Assembly: GCA_016200135.1 (NCBI GenBank)
Contig: JACQFI010000124.1
Location: forward strand, 1-64,000
Length of the DNA stretch: 64,000 nucleotides
DNA from: Planctomycetota bacterium
GTDB taxonomy: Bacteria > Planctomycetota > SZUA-567 > H5-PLA8
Reading direction: 5' to 3'
Shown here: in pieces, positions 52,438 to 62,116 of the stretch
Numbering within the stretch: position 1 is the first letter of the stretch
Layout of the letters: each line of letters opens with the position of its first letter
The notes under the pieces: model-generated
Told to the model about the DNA's origin: nothing
Database searches by the model: none
The model's input: only the letters and a program-made list of their open reading frames with translations
Translations under genes and position numbers: made by a program

Positions 52438-53865
52438 ATGAGCGTCCCCGGCCAGAAGATTCTCGTAGTGGATGACGAACAGGCCATCTGCTGGGCCTTC
52501 ACGCAGCTTCTGCCGCCCGAGGGCTTCCAGGTTTTCACCGCCGCGAGCGCCGAGGAGGGCCTCGAGATCGCCGCGAAAGAGCACCCGGACCTGACCCTGC
52601 TCGACATCCGCCTCCCCGGAATCTCCGGACTCGACGCGCTCCCGAAGTTCAAAGAAGCCCTGCCGGACATGCCGGTGCTCGTGATGACCGCGCACGGCAC
52701 GATGGAGACGGCCATCGAGGCCATCCGCCGCGGCGCGTACAACTACCTCACCAAGCCGCTCCACAACGAAGACGCGCTGCAGCAGATCCGCAACGCGCTC
52801 AAGACCACCAGCCTCTCGCGCGAGGTCGCGCAGCTCCGCAAGGAACTCGACGGCGCCTGGTCGCTGGAATCGCTCGTGGGCAAGTCGCCCGCGATGCAGG
52901 AGGTCTACAAGAAGATCGGCGCGGTGGCGGGAGCCGATTCGAGCGTGCTCATCACGGGCGAATCGGGCACGGGCAAGGAACTGGTGGCCCGCGCGATCCA
53001 CGTGTACTCCGGCCGCGCCAAGAAACCGTTCATCGCCGTGAACTGCGCCTCCATGCCGGAGCCGCTGCTCGAGAGCGAGCTCTACGGGCATGTGAAGGGC
53101 GCCTTCACCGGCGCGCACCGCGATAAGGCGGGCAAGGCCGAGGTGGCCGACGAGGGCACGTTATTCCTCGACGAGATCGGCGAGATGCCGCAGTCGATCC
53201 AGGCCAAGCTGCTGCGCTTCATCGAACAGAAACGCTTCGAACGCGTCGGGTCCACGGAGTCCATCGAGGTGGACGTGCGCATCCTGGCCGCGACGAACCG
53301 CGACATCGCCGGACGCATCAAGCAGGGCCAATTCCGCGAGGACCTCTACTATCGCTTGAACGTCGTCTCCATCGAACTGCCCCCGCTGCGCGCGCGCAAG
53401 GACGATCTGCCGTTGCTCGTGGCCCGCTTCTTGAGCCTGGCGCCCGGCGCGACGGGCAAGCCGCCGGAAGTCGGACAGGAGACGATGAAGTTGATGTTGC
53501 GCTACGACTGGCCCGGCAACGTACGCGAGCTCAAGAACGCGATCGAGCACGCGGTATTGCTGGCGCGCGGCGCGCCGATCCAACCCGAGCACCTGCCCGG
53601 ACACATCCTCCAGGCGCTGCGCGGCGAAGGCCCGCAGCGCGGCGAGTCGCTCGAAGACCTGCTGCGCCAGAAGACCCACCGCGCGCTCGACACCGCCGAA
53701 TTGAAAGAGGAAGGCAACGCCTTCAACGAGATCATCGCCGACGCGGAGAAGATCGTGCTCGAGACGACCTTGAAGCGCGTCGGCGGCAACCAGGTGAAGG
53801 CGAGCAAGCTATTGGGTATCCACCGCACGACGTTGCGGAAGAAGATCGAGGAGTACGGGCTGTAG
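52438..53865 (+). CDS. Sigma54-dependent response regulator (NtrC family)
   Basis: 475 residues in the canonical order. Receiver domain with D56 in LLDIRLPG; AAA+ domain with GESGTGKE (174-181), GAFTGA (221-226, the sigma54-contact loop) and LFLDEIGEM; and a C-terminal Fis-type HTH (VKASKLLGIHRTTLRKKI). It activates sigma54 promoters when phosphorylated. I begin at ATG 52438, where the receiver starts. It is divergent from the Ser/Thr kinase and lacks an adjacent histidine kinase; the kinase at 40518 is a plausible partner. Confidence 0.93.
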   Translation: MSVPGQKILVVDDEQAICWAFTQLLPPEGFQVFTAASAEEGLEIAAKEHPDLTLLDIRLPGISGLDALPKFKEALPDMPVLVMTAHGTMETAIEAIRRGAYNYLTKPLHNEDALQQIRNALKTTSLSREVAQLRKELDGAWSLESLVGKSPAMQEVYKKIGAVAGADSSVLITGESGTGKELVARAIHVYSGRAKKPFIAVNCASMPEPLLESELYGHVKGAFTGAHRDKAGKAEVADEGTLFLDEIGEMPQSIQAKLLRFIEQKRFERVGSTESIEVDVRILAATNRDIAGRIKQGQFREDLYYRLNVVSIELPPLRARKDDLPLLVARFLSLAPGATGKPPEVGQETMKLMLRYDWPGNVRELKNAIEHAVLLARGAPIQPEHLPGHILQALRGEGPQRGESLEDLLRQKTHRALDTAELKEEGNAFNEIIADAEKIVLETTLKRVGGNQVKASKLLGIHRTTLRKKIEEYGL

Positions 53866-53914
53866 TTTTCCTTAAGATAATAAGATTCCGATTCGCAAAA
53901 ACACAAAGCAAATC

Positions 53915-54370
53915 ATGGGTCGACTCGTAAAGAAAAAGAGGCCTTTCCTTAAAACAATTACTGATAGGGTCGCGAAGCACACCGAAGCACATATTGATTT
54001 GTCAGGAATACTGGTCATGAATTTTGATGAGAATGTCCGAATGAAAATAGCTTCGGTGAGGATTGCTCAACTTTCATTTTTTTTATTAGGAATTGGAGCG
54101 GTGATTCTTTTTAGTATGACGTTATGTGGGGTACTCGTAGAATGCCCTCCAGTCGAGTTCATGTTCGTAGGATTTCCGGGGTGGCTCGGCTATTTCTTTA
54201 GAGGGCTTGTATTCGCTATTGTACTTGGCGTTTTTGGATTCGTTTTTTCGTGCGTCGGAATTTATATGGACAAAAATAAGTGGACCAAGGCAGCGTTTAC
54301 CATTCATGCTTTATTGATGGCTCCACTTGCCTTTCTATTCCTAATTTGTCTATTTCATCAATCGAGATGA
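53915..54370 (+). CDS. AT-rich small membrane protein, unknown
   Basis: 151 residues with a basic N-terminus and three to four membrane segments (LSFFLLGIGAVILFSMTLCG, FFRGLVFAIVLGVFGFVF, FTIHALLMAPLAFLFLICLF). Codon use is A/T-ending, in strong contrast to its neighbours, consistent with recent acquisition. No clear ribosome site. No family recognised. Confidence 0.6.
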   Translation: MGRLVKKKRPFLKTITDRVAKHTEAHIDLSGILVMNFDENVRMKIASVRIAQLSFFLLGIGAVILFSMTLCGVLVECPPVEFMFVGFPGWLGYFFRGLVFAIVLGVFGFVFSCVGIYMDKNKWTKAAFTIHALLMAPLAFLFLICLFHQSR

Positions 54371-54414
54371 TCCCATTCTAGCTTCTATAAATTGTAATTT
54401 TCAAGAAGTGCTGC

Positions 54415-55692
54415 TTAGAGCGACCAATACACTATATTTTTCTTCACTTTCGCCGGATCGAGCGCCGACTTCACGTCCACCAGCACGCCGCCGGGTTTGA
54501 GCAGCTGCACGAGCTCGTCCACGCCTTTCTCCAGATAAGCCCGGTGCGGCACCGCCAGAATCAGCGCGTCGAGGCCGCGCAGGTCCTTCCAGGCGCTTAA
54601 GCTGAGGTCGTATTCGTGCCTGGCGTCGGCGGGTCTGGCCAGCGGGTCGTGCACGAGCGGCTCGATGCCGAACTCGCCCAGCTCTTTGATGATGTCCGGC
54701 ACGCGGCTGTTGCGCAAGTCGTTCACGTTTTCTTTGAACGTCAGGCCCAGCACCCCCACGCGCGCCCCGTCCACTTTTGCGCCGGCCTGGCGCAGCAGCT
54801 TGACCGTCTTCTGGCCCACGAAGCCGCCCATGCTGTCGTTGATGCGCCGGCCCGCGAGGATCACCTGCGGGTGGTAGCCCACTTCTTCCGCTTTCGTTGT
54901 CAAGTAATACGGATCGACGCCGATGCAGTGCCCGCCCACCAGGCCCGGCGCGAAGCGCAGGAAGTTCCACTTCGTCGCCGCCGTGGCCAGCACGTCGCTC
55001 GAACGGATGCCCAGGCGGTCGAAGATCAGCGCCAGCTCGTTCATCAGAGCGATGTTCAGGTCGCGTTGCGTGTTCTCGATCACCTTTGCGGCCTCGGCGA
55101 CCTTGATCGACGGCGCGCGGAAGACGCCCGCGGGCACGATCGCGCCGTACACGGCCGCGACGCGCTCCAACGCTTCGGCGTCCTCGGCGGCGACGACTTT
55201 GGTCACGCGTTCGAGCGTGTGCTCCTTGTCGCCGGGATTGATGCGCTCGGGCGAGTAGCCCAGTTTGAAATCTTTTCCGCGCTGCAGCCCCGAAGCCTTC
55301 GCGAGGATCGGCCCGCAGATATCCTCGGTGAGGCCCGGATACACGGTGGATTCGAAGACCACCAGCGCACCCTTCTGCAGCGCCTTGCCGATGGTCTCCG
55401 AGGCCGAACGGAGCGGCTTCAGGTCCGGGCGCTTCTGTTCGTCTACCGGAGTAGGCACGCAGACGACTATAAATGTGCGGTCCTTGAGCGCCGCGGAATC
55501 GACGGTGATCTTGAGGCTGCTGGACGTAAGCTCCGCATTGGAGAGCTCGCCCGTGGGATCGTCGCCCGCCTTAAGCCGCGCGATCTTTTCAGCGTTGCTG
55601 TCGAAACCGACGGTGTCCTTGAACTTCTTCGCCAGCGCCAGCGCCAGCGGCAAGCCTACATATCCCAGCCCTACGACGGCGATGCGTTCCAT
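54415..55692 (-). CDS. UDP-HexNAc 6-dehydrogenase (WbpA/TviB/WecC-like)
   Basis: 425 residues. NAD-binding VVGLGYVGLPLALALA, YSPERINPGDKEH and the catalytic-Cys motif GGHCIGVDPYYL match the UDP-N-acetylhexosamine dehydrogenase branch, distinct from the GGPCFPRDN form at 20118. It oxidises UDP-GlcNAc- or UDP-ManNAc-type sugars to uronates. It is last in a three-gene operon with an epimerase and a DegT aminotransferase, which suggests an amino-uronic-acid precursor pathway for surface glycans. Confidence 0.92.
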   Translation of the reverse strand: MERIAVVGLGYVGLPLALALAKKFKDTVGFDSNAEKIARLKAGDDPTGELSNAELTSSSLKITVDSAALKDRTFIVVCVPTPVDEQKRPDLKPLRSASETIGKALQKGALVVFESTVYPGLTEDICGPILAKASGLQRGKDFKLGYSPERINPGDKEHTLERVTKVVAAEDAEALERVAAVYGAIVPAGVFRAPSIKVAEAAKVIENTQRDLNIALMNELALIFDRLGIRSSDVLATAATKWNFLRFAPGLVGGHCIGVDPYYLTTKAEEVGYHPQVILAGRRINDSMGGFVGQKTVKLLRQAGAKVDGARVGVLGLTFKENVNDLRNSRVPDIIKELGEFGIEPLVHDPLARPADARHEYDLSLSAWKDLRGLDALILAVPHRAYLEKGVDELVQLLKPGGVLVDVKSALDPAKVKKNIVYWSL

Positions 55693-55717
55693 CTTGGCCT
55701 GTGCGCTCCGGTCCGCT

Positions 55718-56680
55718 CTAAGAAGGTAATGCGCCCGCTGCTTTTTCGGTCTGGTACCAGGCCAGCGTGCGCGCCAGGCCGGTCCGGAAATCCACGACGG
55801 GCCGGTAGGCCAACAGCGTAGCGGCGCGAGTGAGTTCCGCCAGCGAGCGCCGCACGTCGCCGAGGCGGGGCGGGCCGTAGCTGGGCGCGATCGTCCGGCC
55901 GCTCAGCTCGCCCAGCACGCGGACCATCTCGTTCAGCGAGTGCGCTTCGCCGCAGGCGATGTTGATCGTCTCGCCGCCAAGTTTGGCGGCCTTCAGCGCG
56001 AGCAAGTTCGCGTGGACCACGTTCTCGACATAGGTGAAATCACGCGCTTGTTCGCCGTCGCCGTGGATCGCGATTGGCCGGCCGTCCCTGAAGGCCGCGC
56101 AGAACTTCGCGACCACCGCGCTGTACGGGCTGTCCGCGCGCTGGCGCGGGCCGAAGACGTTGAAGTACCGGAACGCAGCGGCCTCCATGCCAAACGCACG
56201 CGCGCACGCCGCGACGTAGTGTTCGCCGGCAAGTTTCGTCGCGGCATAGGGCGAGAGTGGGCGCGGCGGCGTGTCTTCGCGCTGCGGAAACGGCCCTTCG
56301 CCGCCGTACACCGAGGAGGAACTCGCGTAGACGAAACGCCGGACCTTCTGCGCGCGCGCGCTTTCGAGCAGCAGCAGCGTCAGGTGCGCGCCATGGATAT
56401 GTGTATCGACCGGGCGTTCGATGGAGCGCGTCACGCTGCCGAGCGCCGCGTGATGCAGCACCGCGTCCACGCCGTCCAGCGCCCACGCGCGAACGCTCGG
56501 GTCGAGCAGATCGCCTTCGCGGTATTCGATCTTGTCGAGGACGTGTCGCAGGTTCGCGGCGTTGCCGTTCGAGACGTTATCCACGACGCGCACGGAGGCT
56601 TTAAGGTCCGGGTCGCGCAGCAGCCCGTCCACCAAGTGGCTGCCGATGAAGCCTGCTCCACCCGTGACGAGTACGCGCAT
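55718..56680 (-). CDS. NAD-dependent nucleotide-sugar epimerase/dehydratase
   Basis: 320 residues of the extended SDR family: VLVTGGAGFIGSHLVDG at the N-terminus and the catalytic pair in SPYAATKLAGEHY (Tyr-x3-Lys), with ASSSSVYG supplying the Ser. It resembles UDP-GlcNAc/UDP-glucose 4-epimerases (WbpP/TviC type). I start at ATG 56680, where the Rossmann motif begins; ATG 56701 would overlap the DegT gene by 8 bases. Its reaction probably interconverts gluco and galacto forms of the sugar oxidised by the next enzyme. Confidence 0.88.
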   Translation of the reverse strand: MRVLVTGGAGFIGSHLVDGLLRDPDLKASVRVVDNVSNGNAANLRHVLDKIEYREGDLLDPSVRAWALDGVDAVLHHAALGSVTRSIERPVDTHIHGAHLTLLLLESARAQKVRRFVYASSSSVYGGEGPFPQREDTPPRPLSPYAATKLAGEHYVAACARAFGMEAAAFRYFNVFGPRQRADSPYSAVVAKFCAAFRDGRPIAIHGDGEQARDFTYVENVVHANLLALKAAKLGGETINIACGEAHSLNEMVRVLGELSGRTIAPSYGPPRLGDVRRSLAELTRAATLLAYRPVVDFRTGLARTLAWYQTEKAAGALPS

Positions 56681-56693
56681 GCGGTCGTCGGCC

Positions 56694-57878
56694 TCAGGCA
56701 TTCGCTGCGCGCAGGAACGAAACGATGGAACCGGCTACGTGGACCAATTGGGTGCCGCTGAGTTCGGGATAAATCGGCAGTGCGAGCGTCTCGCGCGCGG
56801 CGGCCTCGGCATGCGGCAGCGCGGCCTGGCCTTGGCCCAGGTAGGCGAAGCATTCCTGCAAGTGCAGCGGCACCGGATAGTAGATCTCCGTGCCGATGCC
56901 GCGCGCTTTCAGGTGTTGCAGCAGGCCGTCGCGCAGCATCGCCGGCACGCGGATGACGTATTGATTGTAGATGTGGCGCGTCTTGCCCGTGGGCCGCTGC
57001 GGATAGCGCAGCGGCAGGCCGCCGGTGGCCAGCGCAGTCGAGCCGTCCTTCGCGTCCGCTGCGGCAAAGGCGCGGTCGTAGCGCGCGGCGTTGGCCTGCC
57101 GGCCGCCGGTCCATGCATCGAGATGCTTGAGCTTCACGCGCAGCACGGCCGCTTGCAGCGCGTCGAGCCGCGCGTTCAGGCCAACAACCTGGTGGTAATA
57201 CTTCGGCTTCATGCCGTGCACGCGCAGGACGCTCATGCGTTCCGCCAGCGCGGCGTCGTTGGCGATCACCATGCCCGCGTCGCCGAAAGCGCCCAGGTTC
57301 TTGGTGGGAAAGAAGCTCAGGCAGCCGATCTTGCCCACGGACCCCGCGCGTCGGCCCTGCGTGTCTTCGCTGCCGAGCGCCTGCGCGGCGTCTTCGACGA
57401 TGGGCACGCCGAGTTCGCGCGCAATGGTCTCGAGCTCCGCCATCGGCGCGCACTGGCCGAAGAGATGCACCGGCAGAATCGCTTTGAGCTTCTTGCAGCC
57501 GCGCGCGACCTGGCGTGTGCTCTCCGGATCGAGGTTGAACGTCGCCGGGTCGATATCCGCGAAGACCGGTTTCGCGCCGAGCCGCGCGATCGAGCCTGCC
57601 GTCGCGAAAAAGGTGTACGCGGGGCAGAGGACCTCGTCGCCTTCCTTCACCCCCAGCGCCAGCAGCGCGAGGAGCAGCGCGTCGGTGCCCGACGAACAGC
57701 CTAGCGCGTGCGAGACGCGGCAGTACGCGGCGATCTCCTTCTCGAGGGCTTCCACTTCAGGCCCGAGGATAAACTGCTGGCTTTCCACGACCCGCGCGAT
57801 GGCCGCGTCGATCTCGGCCTTGAGCGCCCGGTACTGGGGCTTCAAGTCCAGCAAGGGAACCGTCGGCGAACCGCTCAA
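56694..57878 (-). CDS. DegT/DnrJ/EryC1 sugar aminotransferase
   Basis: 394 residues of a PLP-dependent sugar aminotransferase. GCSSGTDALLLALLALG and the PLP lysine in FFPTKNLGAFGDAG are typical; WbpE-like proteins share this form. It transfers an amino group from glutamate to a 3- or 4-keto nucleotide sugar. First gene of the minus-strand operon, with AGGAGA 7 bases before the ATG; an epimerase and UDP-sugar dehydrogenase follow. No ketosugar-forming oxidase or acetyltransferase is in the window, so the complete pathway needs genes elsewhere. Confidence 0.92.
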   Translation of the reverse strand: MSGSPTVPLLDLKPQYRALKAEIDAAIARVVESQQFILGPEVEALEKEIAAYCRVSHALGCSSGTDALLLALLALGVKEGDEVLCPAYTFFATAGSIARLGAKPVFADIDPATFNLDPESTRQVARGCKKLKAILPVHLFGQCAPMAELETIARELGVPIVEDAAQALGSEDTQGRRAGSVGKIGCLSFFPTKNLGAFGDAGMVIANDAALAERMSVLRVHGMKPKYYHQVVGLNARLDALQAAVLRVKLKHLDAWTGGRQANAARYDRAFAAADAKDGSTALATGGLPLRYPQRPTGKTRHIYNQYVIRVPAMLRDGLLQHLKARGIGTEIYYPVPLHLQECFAYLGQGQAALPHAEAAARETLALPIYPELSGTQLVHVAGSIVSFLRAANA

Positions 57879-57992
57879 TGCCTGTCTCCTGTGAATGGCT
57901 ACCTAAAGGAAAGGATACGGTTGCGCGTGCCTGCGCGAAAGTGAAGAGCGCCGTTCCCGTTTGCTGCTTTTGAATTCCGCGCCAGGGCGGTT

Positions 57993-59138
57993 ATGCCTGT
58001 GCCCATGCCAAAAACCAAATCCGAATCCACCGCCGCACAGAAACACGACCGCAACATGCGCCCCCAAAAGGGTAATTGCGAGGGCCTGACCTGGCACGAC
58101 CCCCGCGGCGCCAAGTGCGCGCTGCCTTTGCAGGTGGCGGGGCTCGCCTGGTTCGAGCGCGACCGCGCCTGGCGGCGCATGCCCGTCGCGCCCAAGCACA
58201 AACTGCCCGAGGCCGTCGACAATCTGGCGAACTGCACCGCGGGCGCGCAGATCCGTTTTCAGAGCGACACCACGCGCGTGGCGGTGCGCGTGAAGCTTCC
58301 GCGTGTCGCCAACATGGTCCATATGGCCACGACGGGCATCAGCGGCGTGGACTGCTACGCCGGTCCCGCCGGAACCGGGCGCGGCCTGCGGTACTACGGG
58401 ACGACCAAGTTCGACATGACAAAGACGGAGTACGAGATCCTGCTCTTCGAGCATTCCGAAGCGCTCATGCGCAACTTCACGCTTTATCTGCCGCTCTATT
58501 CGGGCGTGCGCAGCGTCGAGGTGGCCGTCGAGCCCGACGCGAAGGTGCTCCCACCGCCCAAGTGGAACGTGGCCGGGCCCCTTGTCGTCTACGGCACTTC
58601 GATCACGCACGGCGGCTGCGCGAGCCGCACCGGGATGGCGTATCCGGCGATCCTCGGCCGCGCCATGAACGCCGAGTTCTACAATCTGGGTTTCTCCGGC
58701 AGCGGCAGAGGCGAGCCCGAGGTCGCGCGCACGATTGCCGAGATCCGCGCTCCCGCGCTGATTGCGCTCGATTACGAGGCCAACTCCGGCGGCATCAAAG
58801 GGCTGAGCGCGACGCTGCCCGGATTCATTCGCATCCTGCGCGAAGAACACCCCAAAGTTCCGCTGCTGGTGCTCTCACGCATCCGCTTCGCCCACGAGAC
58901 GCTGCAGTCCGAGAGCCTCCGCGCGCGCAACGAGTGCCTCAGCTACCAGCGCCAGGTGGTGAGCGACCTCCACAAGGCCGGCGACGCGAACATCCACTTC
59001 CAAGACGGCACGGACCTGCTCGGGCGCGACTACGAAGAGTGCACCGTCGACGGCGTGCACCCGACGGACCTGGGCTTCTACCGCATGGCCGAGGCGCTGC
59101 TGCCGGTCTTCCGGCGGATCCTGGGCGCGGGCCAATAA
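57993..59138 (+). CDS. GxDLY/GDSL-type SGNH esterase, copy 1
   Basis: 381 residues. An N-terminal jelly-roll-like domain carries ISGVDCYAG, the G-x-D-x-Y motif of the GxDLY domain that precedes Lipase_GDSL_3. The SGNH domain has S203 in VYGTSITHGG, the Gly block in NLGFSGSGRGE and the D353-x-x-H356 dyad in DGVHPTDLGF. Such enzymes remove acyl groups from sugars. No signal peptide is visible, so it is probably cytoplasmic. Several Met codons near the start (57993, 58005) are possible. Its paralogue follows 11 bases after the stop. Confidence 0.85.
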   Translation: MPVPMPKTKSESTAAQKHDRNMRPQKGNCEGLTWHDPRGAKCALPLQVAGLAWFERDRAWRRMPVAPKHKLPEAVDNLANCTAGAQIRFQSDTTRVAVRVKLPRVANMVHMATTGISGVDCYAGPAGTGRGLRYYGTTKFDMTKTEYEILLFEHSEALMRNFTLYLPLYSGVRSVEVAVEPDAKVLPPPKWNVAGPLVVYGTSITHGGCASRTGMAYPAILGRAMNAEFYNLGFSGSGRGEPEVARTIAEIRAPALIALDYEANSGGIKGLSATLPGFIRILREEHPKVPLLVLSRIRFAHETLQSESLRARNECLSYQRQVVSDLHKAGDANIHFQDGTDLLGRDYEECTVDGVHPTDLGFYRMAEALLPVFRRILGAGQ

Positions 59139-59149
59139 AGGAGCGCGCC

Positions 59150-60280
59150 TTGCCGGTCGATTACGAGAAGGTCTTCCGCGTCGAGCGCTACGACCCGAAG
59201 GCGCGCCACCCCGAACCTGCCGATGAGAACCTCCAGTGGCTCGACGCGCACGCGGCGCCGCTGCGCCTAAGCGGCTTCGCCTGGTTCGCGCAGGACCGTC
59301 TCTACCGGCGCATGCCGAAGCATCCCACAGAAACGTTTTCCGCCGATGTCGATGGCTTGGCCGATTGCACCGCCGGCGGCCAGGTGGCCTTCCGCACGGA
59401 CTCGCCGTGCCTCGCGGTCCGCGTAAAGCTCAACGGCCCGCCCGACGCCTGGAATATGGCGCCCATCGGACAGTGCGGCGTTGACGGCTACGTCGGCGAG
59501 CCCGGAACGCCGCGGCGCATGCGCTACGCCGGCAGCCCGCGGCTGGAAGCACGCAAGGATGCGTACTGTGCGTGGCTGTACGAGTGCCTGCCCGCCGCGA
59601 TGCGCACGGTAACGCCGAACTTCCCGCTCTACCGCGGCGTCGAGCGCTTCGAAATCGGCGTCGATCGCGGCGCGCGACTCCAAGCTCCGCCGCCCTTCGC
59701 GAAGCCCGGGCCCGTGATCGTCTACGGAACTTCGATCACGCAAGGCGCGAGCGCCTCGCGGCCGGGCATGTTGTTCACCAACATCCTCAGCCGGCGCTTG
59801 AATCTCGAATTCGTCAATCTCGGGTTCAGCGGCAGCGCGCTGTGCGAGCCCGAGGTTGCCCGCGCGATCGTGGCGATGCCGCTCGCACACGAACCTTCTG
59901 GCCTGGTGATGGATTGCGACTCCAACATCCGCGACACGAAGGTGCTCATGCAGCGCCCCCCCGCCTTTCTCAAGATTCTGCGCGAGCGCTGGCCGCTTGT
60001 GCCTCTGCTGGTAACCAGCAAGCCGCCGTTCATGACCGAGACGCTTCATCCGGAGATCGTCGCGTACCGGCTCGAGCGCCGCGACTTTCTGCGCAACCTC
60101 GTGGCCGATCTGCGCGCGGCCGGCGACACAAACGTCTATTTCCAGGATGGCTCCGACTATTACGGCGAAGACTGGGACGAGTGCACCATCGACCAGCGCC
60201 ATGCCACCGACCTGGGCTTCTATCGCATGGCCGCGGTACTCGAGCCGCTGATGGAACGGATCTTTCTGCAGGCAACCTAA
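59150..60280 (+). CDS. GxDLY/GDSL-type SGNH esterase, copy 2
   Basis: 376 residues, a tandem paralogue of the preceding gene. CGVDGYVGE supplies the GxDxY motif, S195 lies in VYGTSITQGA, NLGFSGSALCE gives the second block and D348-x-x-H351 lies in IDQRHATDLGF. TTG 59150 is used because AAAGGAG lies 6 bases before it; a longer in-frame reading through copy 1 is a frame shadow. All catalytic residues are kept in both copies, so they probably differ in substrate. Confidence 0.85.
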   Translation: MPVDYEKVFRVERYDPKARHPEPADENLQWLDAHAAPLRLSGFAWFAQDRLYRRMPKHPTETFSADVDGLADCTAGGQVAFRTDSPCLAVRVKLNGPPDAWNMAPIGQCGVDGYVGEPGTPRRMRYAGSPRLEARKDAYCAWLYECLPAAMRTVTPNFPLYRGVERFEIGVDRGARLQAPPPFAKPGPVIVYGTSITQGASASRPGMLFTNILSRRLNLEFVNLGFSGSALCEPEVARAIVAMPLAHEPSGLVMDCDSNIRDTKVLMQRPPAFLKILRERWPLVPLLVTSKPPFMTETLHPEIVAYRLERRDFLRNLVADLRAAGDTNVYFQDGSDYYGEDWDECTIDQRHATDLGFYRMAAVLEPLMERIFLQAT

Positions 60281-60293
60281 AAGAGGAGCGCCG

Positions 60294-60587
60294 ATGGCCG
60301 CCGTTCAGATTCTTTCGTGGAAGAACATCCCAACGCAAGTAAAGGCCAGCGACGCGGGCGGCGAGCACAACGTCCCGCTCGACGACCGCTTCCAGCAGGC
60401 CGTGGACGCGCTGGCGATGGAGCAGGAACTGGCGGGCACCGACGAGTATCTCGAACATTGGACTTGGAGCGATCCCGTCGAGAAGCCCGGTTCGGCGCAG
60501 GAGGCTGCGGAAGCCCACGCGCAGGAGCTCGACACCGCCTGGCCCAAGCCCGTGCCGGCGATGGTAAAGAAAGCGCTGAGCGAATAG
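60294..60587 (+). CDS. Virulence_fact-domain small protein
   Basis: 97 residues. ILSWKNIPTQVKA, LDDRFQQAVDALAMEQEL and DEYLEHWTW correspond to the Pfam Virulence_fact domain (typical pattern I-x-x-W-R-D-I-P-A-Q-V ... R-F-Q-x-A-I-D ... Y-L-x-x-W). The name is historical and gives no function. GAGGAGCG lies 6 bases before the ATG, resembling the ribosome sites of the neighbouring esterase and TldD genes, which supports a common operon. Confidence 0.7.
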   Translation: MAAVQILSWKNIPTQVKASDAGGEHNVPLDDRFQQAVDALAMEQELAGTDEYLEHWTWSDPVEKPGSAQEAAEAHAQELDTAWPKPVPAMVKKALSE

Positions 60588-60691
60588 CGCGGTTCATTTG
60601 GGCCAATCGCGGCTGTATTCGGATTGGACTGCGGGTATTTTCAAACGCCTATCGGTTCCCCGCGGCGTCTTACCTCTAAAAGGAGCGCGCC

Positions 60692-62116
60692 ATGGCCATC
60701 ACCCATCCCTTCCTCGAATGGTTCGGCATCGACGAGACCGTCATGTGCCGGGTTCTCACTGAGGCCATGGGCCGCGGGGCGGAATACGCCGACCTCTATT
60801 TCGAGCACGCGCGGCGGACTTCGATCTCGCTTGAGGACGGCATCATCAGCCGCGCCAGCACGGGCGTCGACCAGGGCGTCGGCGTGCGCGCGGTGATGGG
60901 CGACCAGGTCGGCTATGCGTTCAGCGAGAGCCTGGAACTCGAAGCGATGCTCAAGGCCGCGCGCGTCGCCGCGACGATCGCCAGCGGGCAGAAGCCCGCC
61001 GAGCCGCAGGCGGTCAAGCTGCGCGAAGTCCCCAACCGTTACCGGCTCGCGCGCGATTGGGACGGCGTGGGCGTTACCGAGCGCCTGCCGATGCTGCGCA
61101 AGGTCGAGACGCTGGTGAAGGGCATGGATCCGGCCATCGAGAATGTGAGCGTCTCGTGGTCCGACGGCGACGAACGCGTGCTCGTGGCCACGAGCGACGG
61201 GACTTTGGCCGCCGACCGCCGGCCCATGGCCGCGTTGCATCTTTCCGTTACGGCGCAGAAGAACGGCGTGCGGCAGAGCAACGGCGGGGCGCTCGCCAAG
61301 CGCGACGGCTTCGAGGCCTTCACCGACGAGGCTGTCGCCAAGGTCTGCCGTGAGGCCGTCGCCCGCACCATGATCCTCTTCGAGGCCAAGCGTCCGCCCG
61401 CGGGCGAGATGCCCGTGATCCTCGCCGCCGGGGCCTCCGGTATCCTGCTCCACGAGGCCATCGGGCACGGGCTGGAGGCCGACTTCAACCGCAAGGGAAC
61501 CTCCATCTACGCTTCCATGCTGAACCAGAAGGTCGCGCCGGACTTTGTCACGGTCGTGGACGACGGCACGCAGGAGCACGAGCGCGGCGCGCTGAACGTG
61601 GACGACGAGGGCAACGTCACCGAGAAGACGGTTCTCATCGAGAACGGCGTGCTGCGCAGCTACCTGCACGACCGCATCTCCGCCAAGCACTACGGCGCCG
61701 GCGCGACGGGCTCGGGCCGCCGCGAGAGCTTCCGCCACGCGCCGCTGCCGCGCATGCGCAGCACGTACATGCTCGGCGGGCCGCACAGCTACGACGAGAT
61801 CGTCAAATCGGTGGACCGCGGCATCATCGCCGAGCACTTCACCAACGGGCAGGTGCAGATCGGCGCGGGCGATTTCACCTTTTACGTGAAGAACGGCTGG
61901 CTGATCGAGGGCGGCAAGATCACCGCGCCGATCAAGGATGTGAACATCATCGGCAACGGCCCGGAGGCGCTCAAGAACGTGGTCATGGCCGCCAACGACC
62001 CGAAGCTCGACAGCGGCGGCTGGGTCTGCGGCAAAGCCGGACAAGGCGTGCCGGTCTCGATCGGAATTCCATCGGTGCTGGTCAAGAAGCTGACTGTGGG
62101 AGGCGTGCATGGTTGA
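60692..62116 (+). CDS. tldD: Metalloprotease TldD
   Basis: 474 residues. The zinc motif H254-E-A-I-G-H259 (HExxxH) lies in LLHEAIGHGLEADFNRKGTS, and VCGKAGQGVPVSIG marks the C-terminus. TldD forms a heterodimer with TldE that degrades unfolded peptides or trims RiPP precursors. AAAAGGAGCG lies 7 bases before ATG 60692. The gene overlaps tldE by 8 bases. Confidence 0.95.
   Translation: MAITHPFLEWFGIDETVMCRVLTEAMGRGAEYADLYFEHARRTSISLEDGIISRASTGVDQGVGVRAVMGDQVGYAFSESLELEAMLKAARVAATIASGQKPAEPQAVKLREVPNRYRLARDWDGVGVTERLPMLRKVETLVKGMDPAIENVSVSWSDGDERVLVATSDGTLAADRRPMAALHLSVTAQKNGVRQSNGGALAKRDGFEAFTDEAVAKVCREAVARTMILFEAKRPPAGEMPVILAAGASGILLHEAIGHGLEADFNRKGTSIYASMLNQKVAPDFVTVVDDGTQEHERGALNVDDEGNVTEKTVLIENGVLRSYLHDRISAKHYGAGATGSGRRESFRHAPLPRMRSTYMLGGPHSYDEIVKSVDRGIIAEHFTNGQVQIGAGDFTFYVKNGWLIEGGKITAPIKDVNIIGNGPEALKNVVMAANDPKLDSGGWVCGKAGQGVPVSIGIPSVLVKKLTVGGVHG

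Noticed and set aside
58076..59149. A single 734-residue protein reading through SGNH copy 1 into copy 2
   Set aside because: The first 358 codons are an off-frame reading of SGNH copy 1; the ribosome site at 59137 and TTG 59150 mark the real start.
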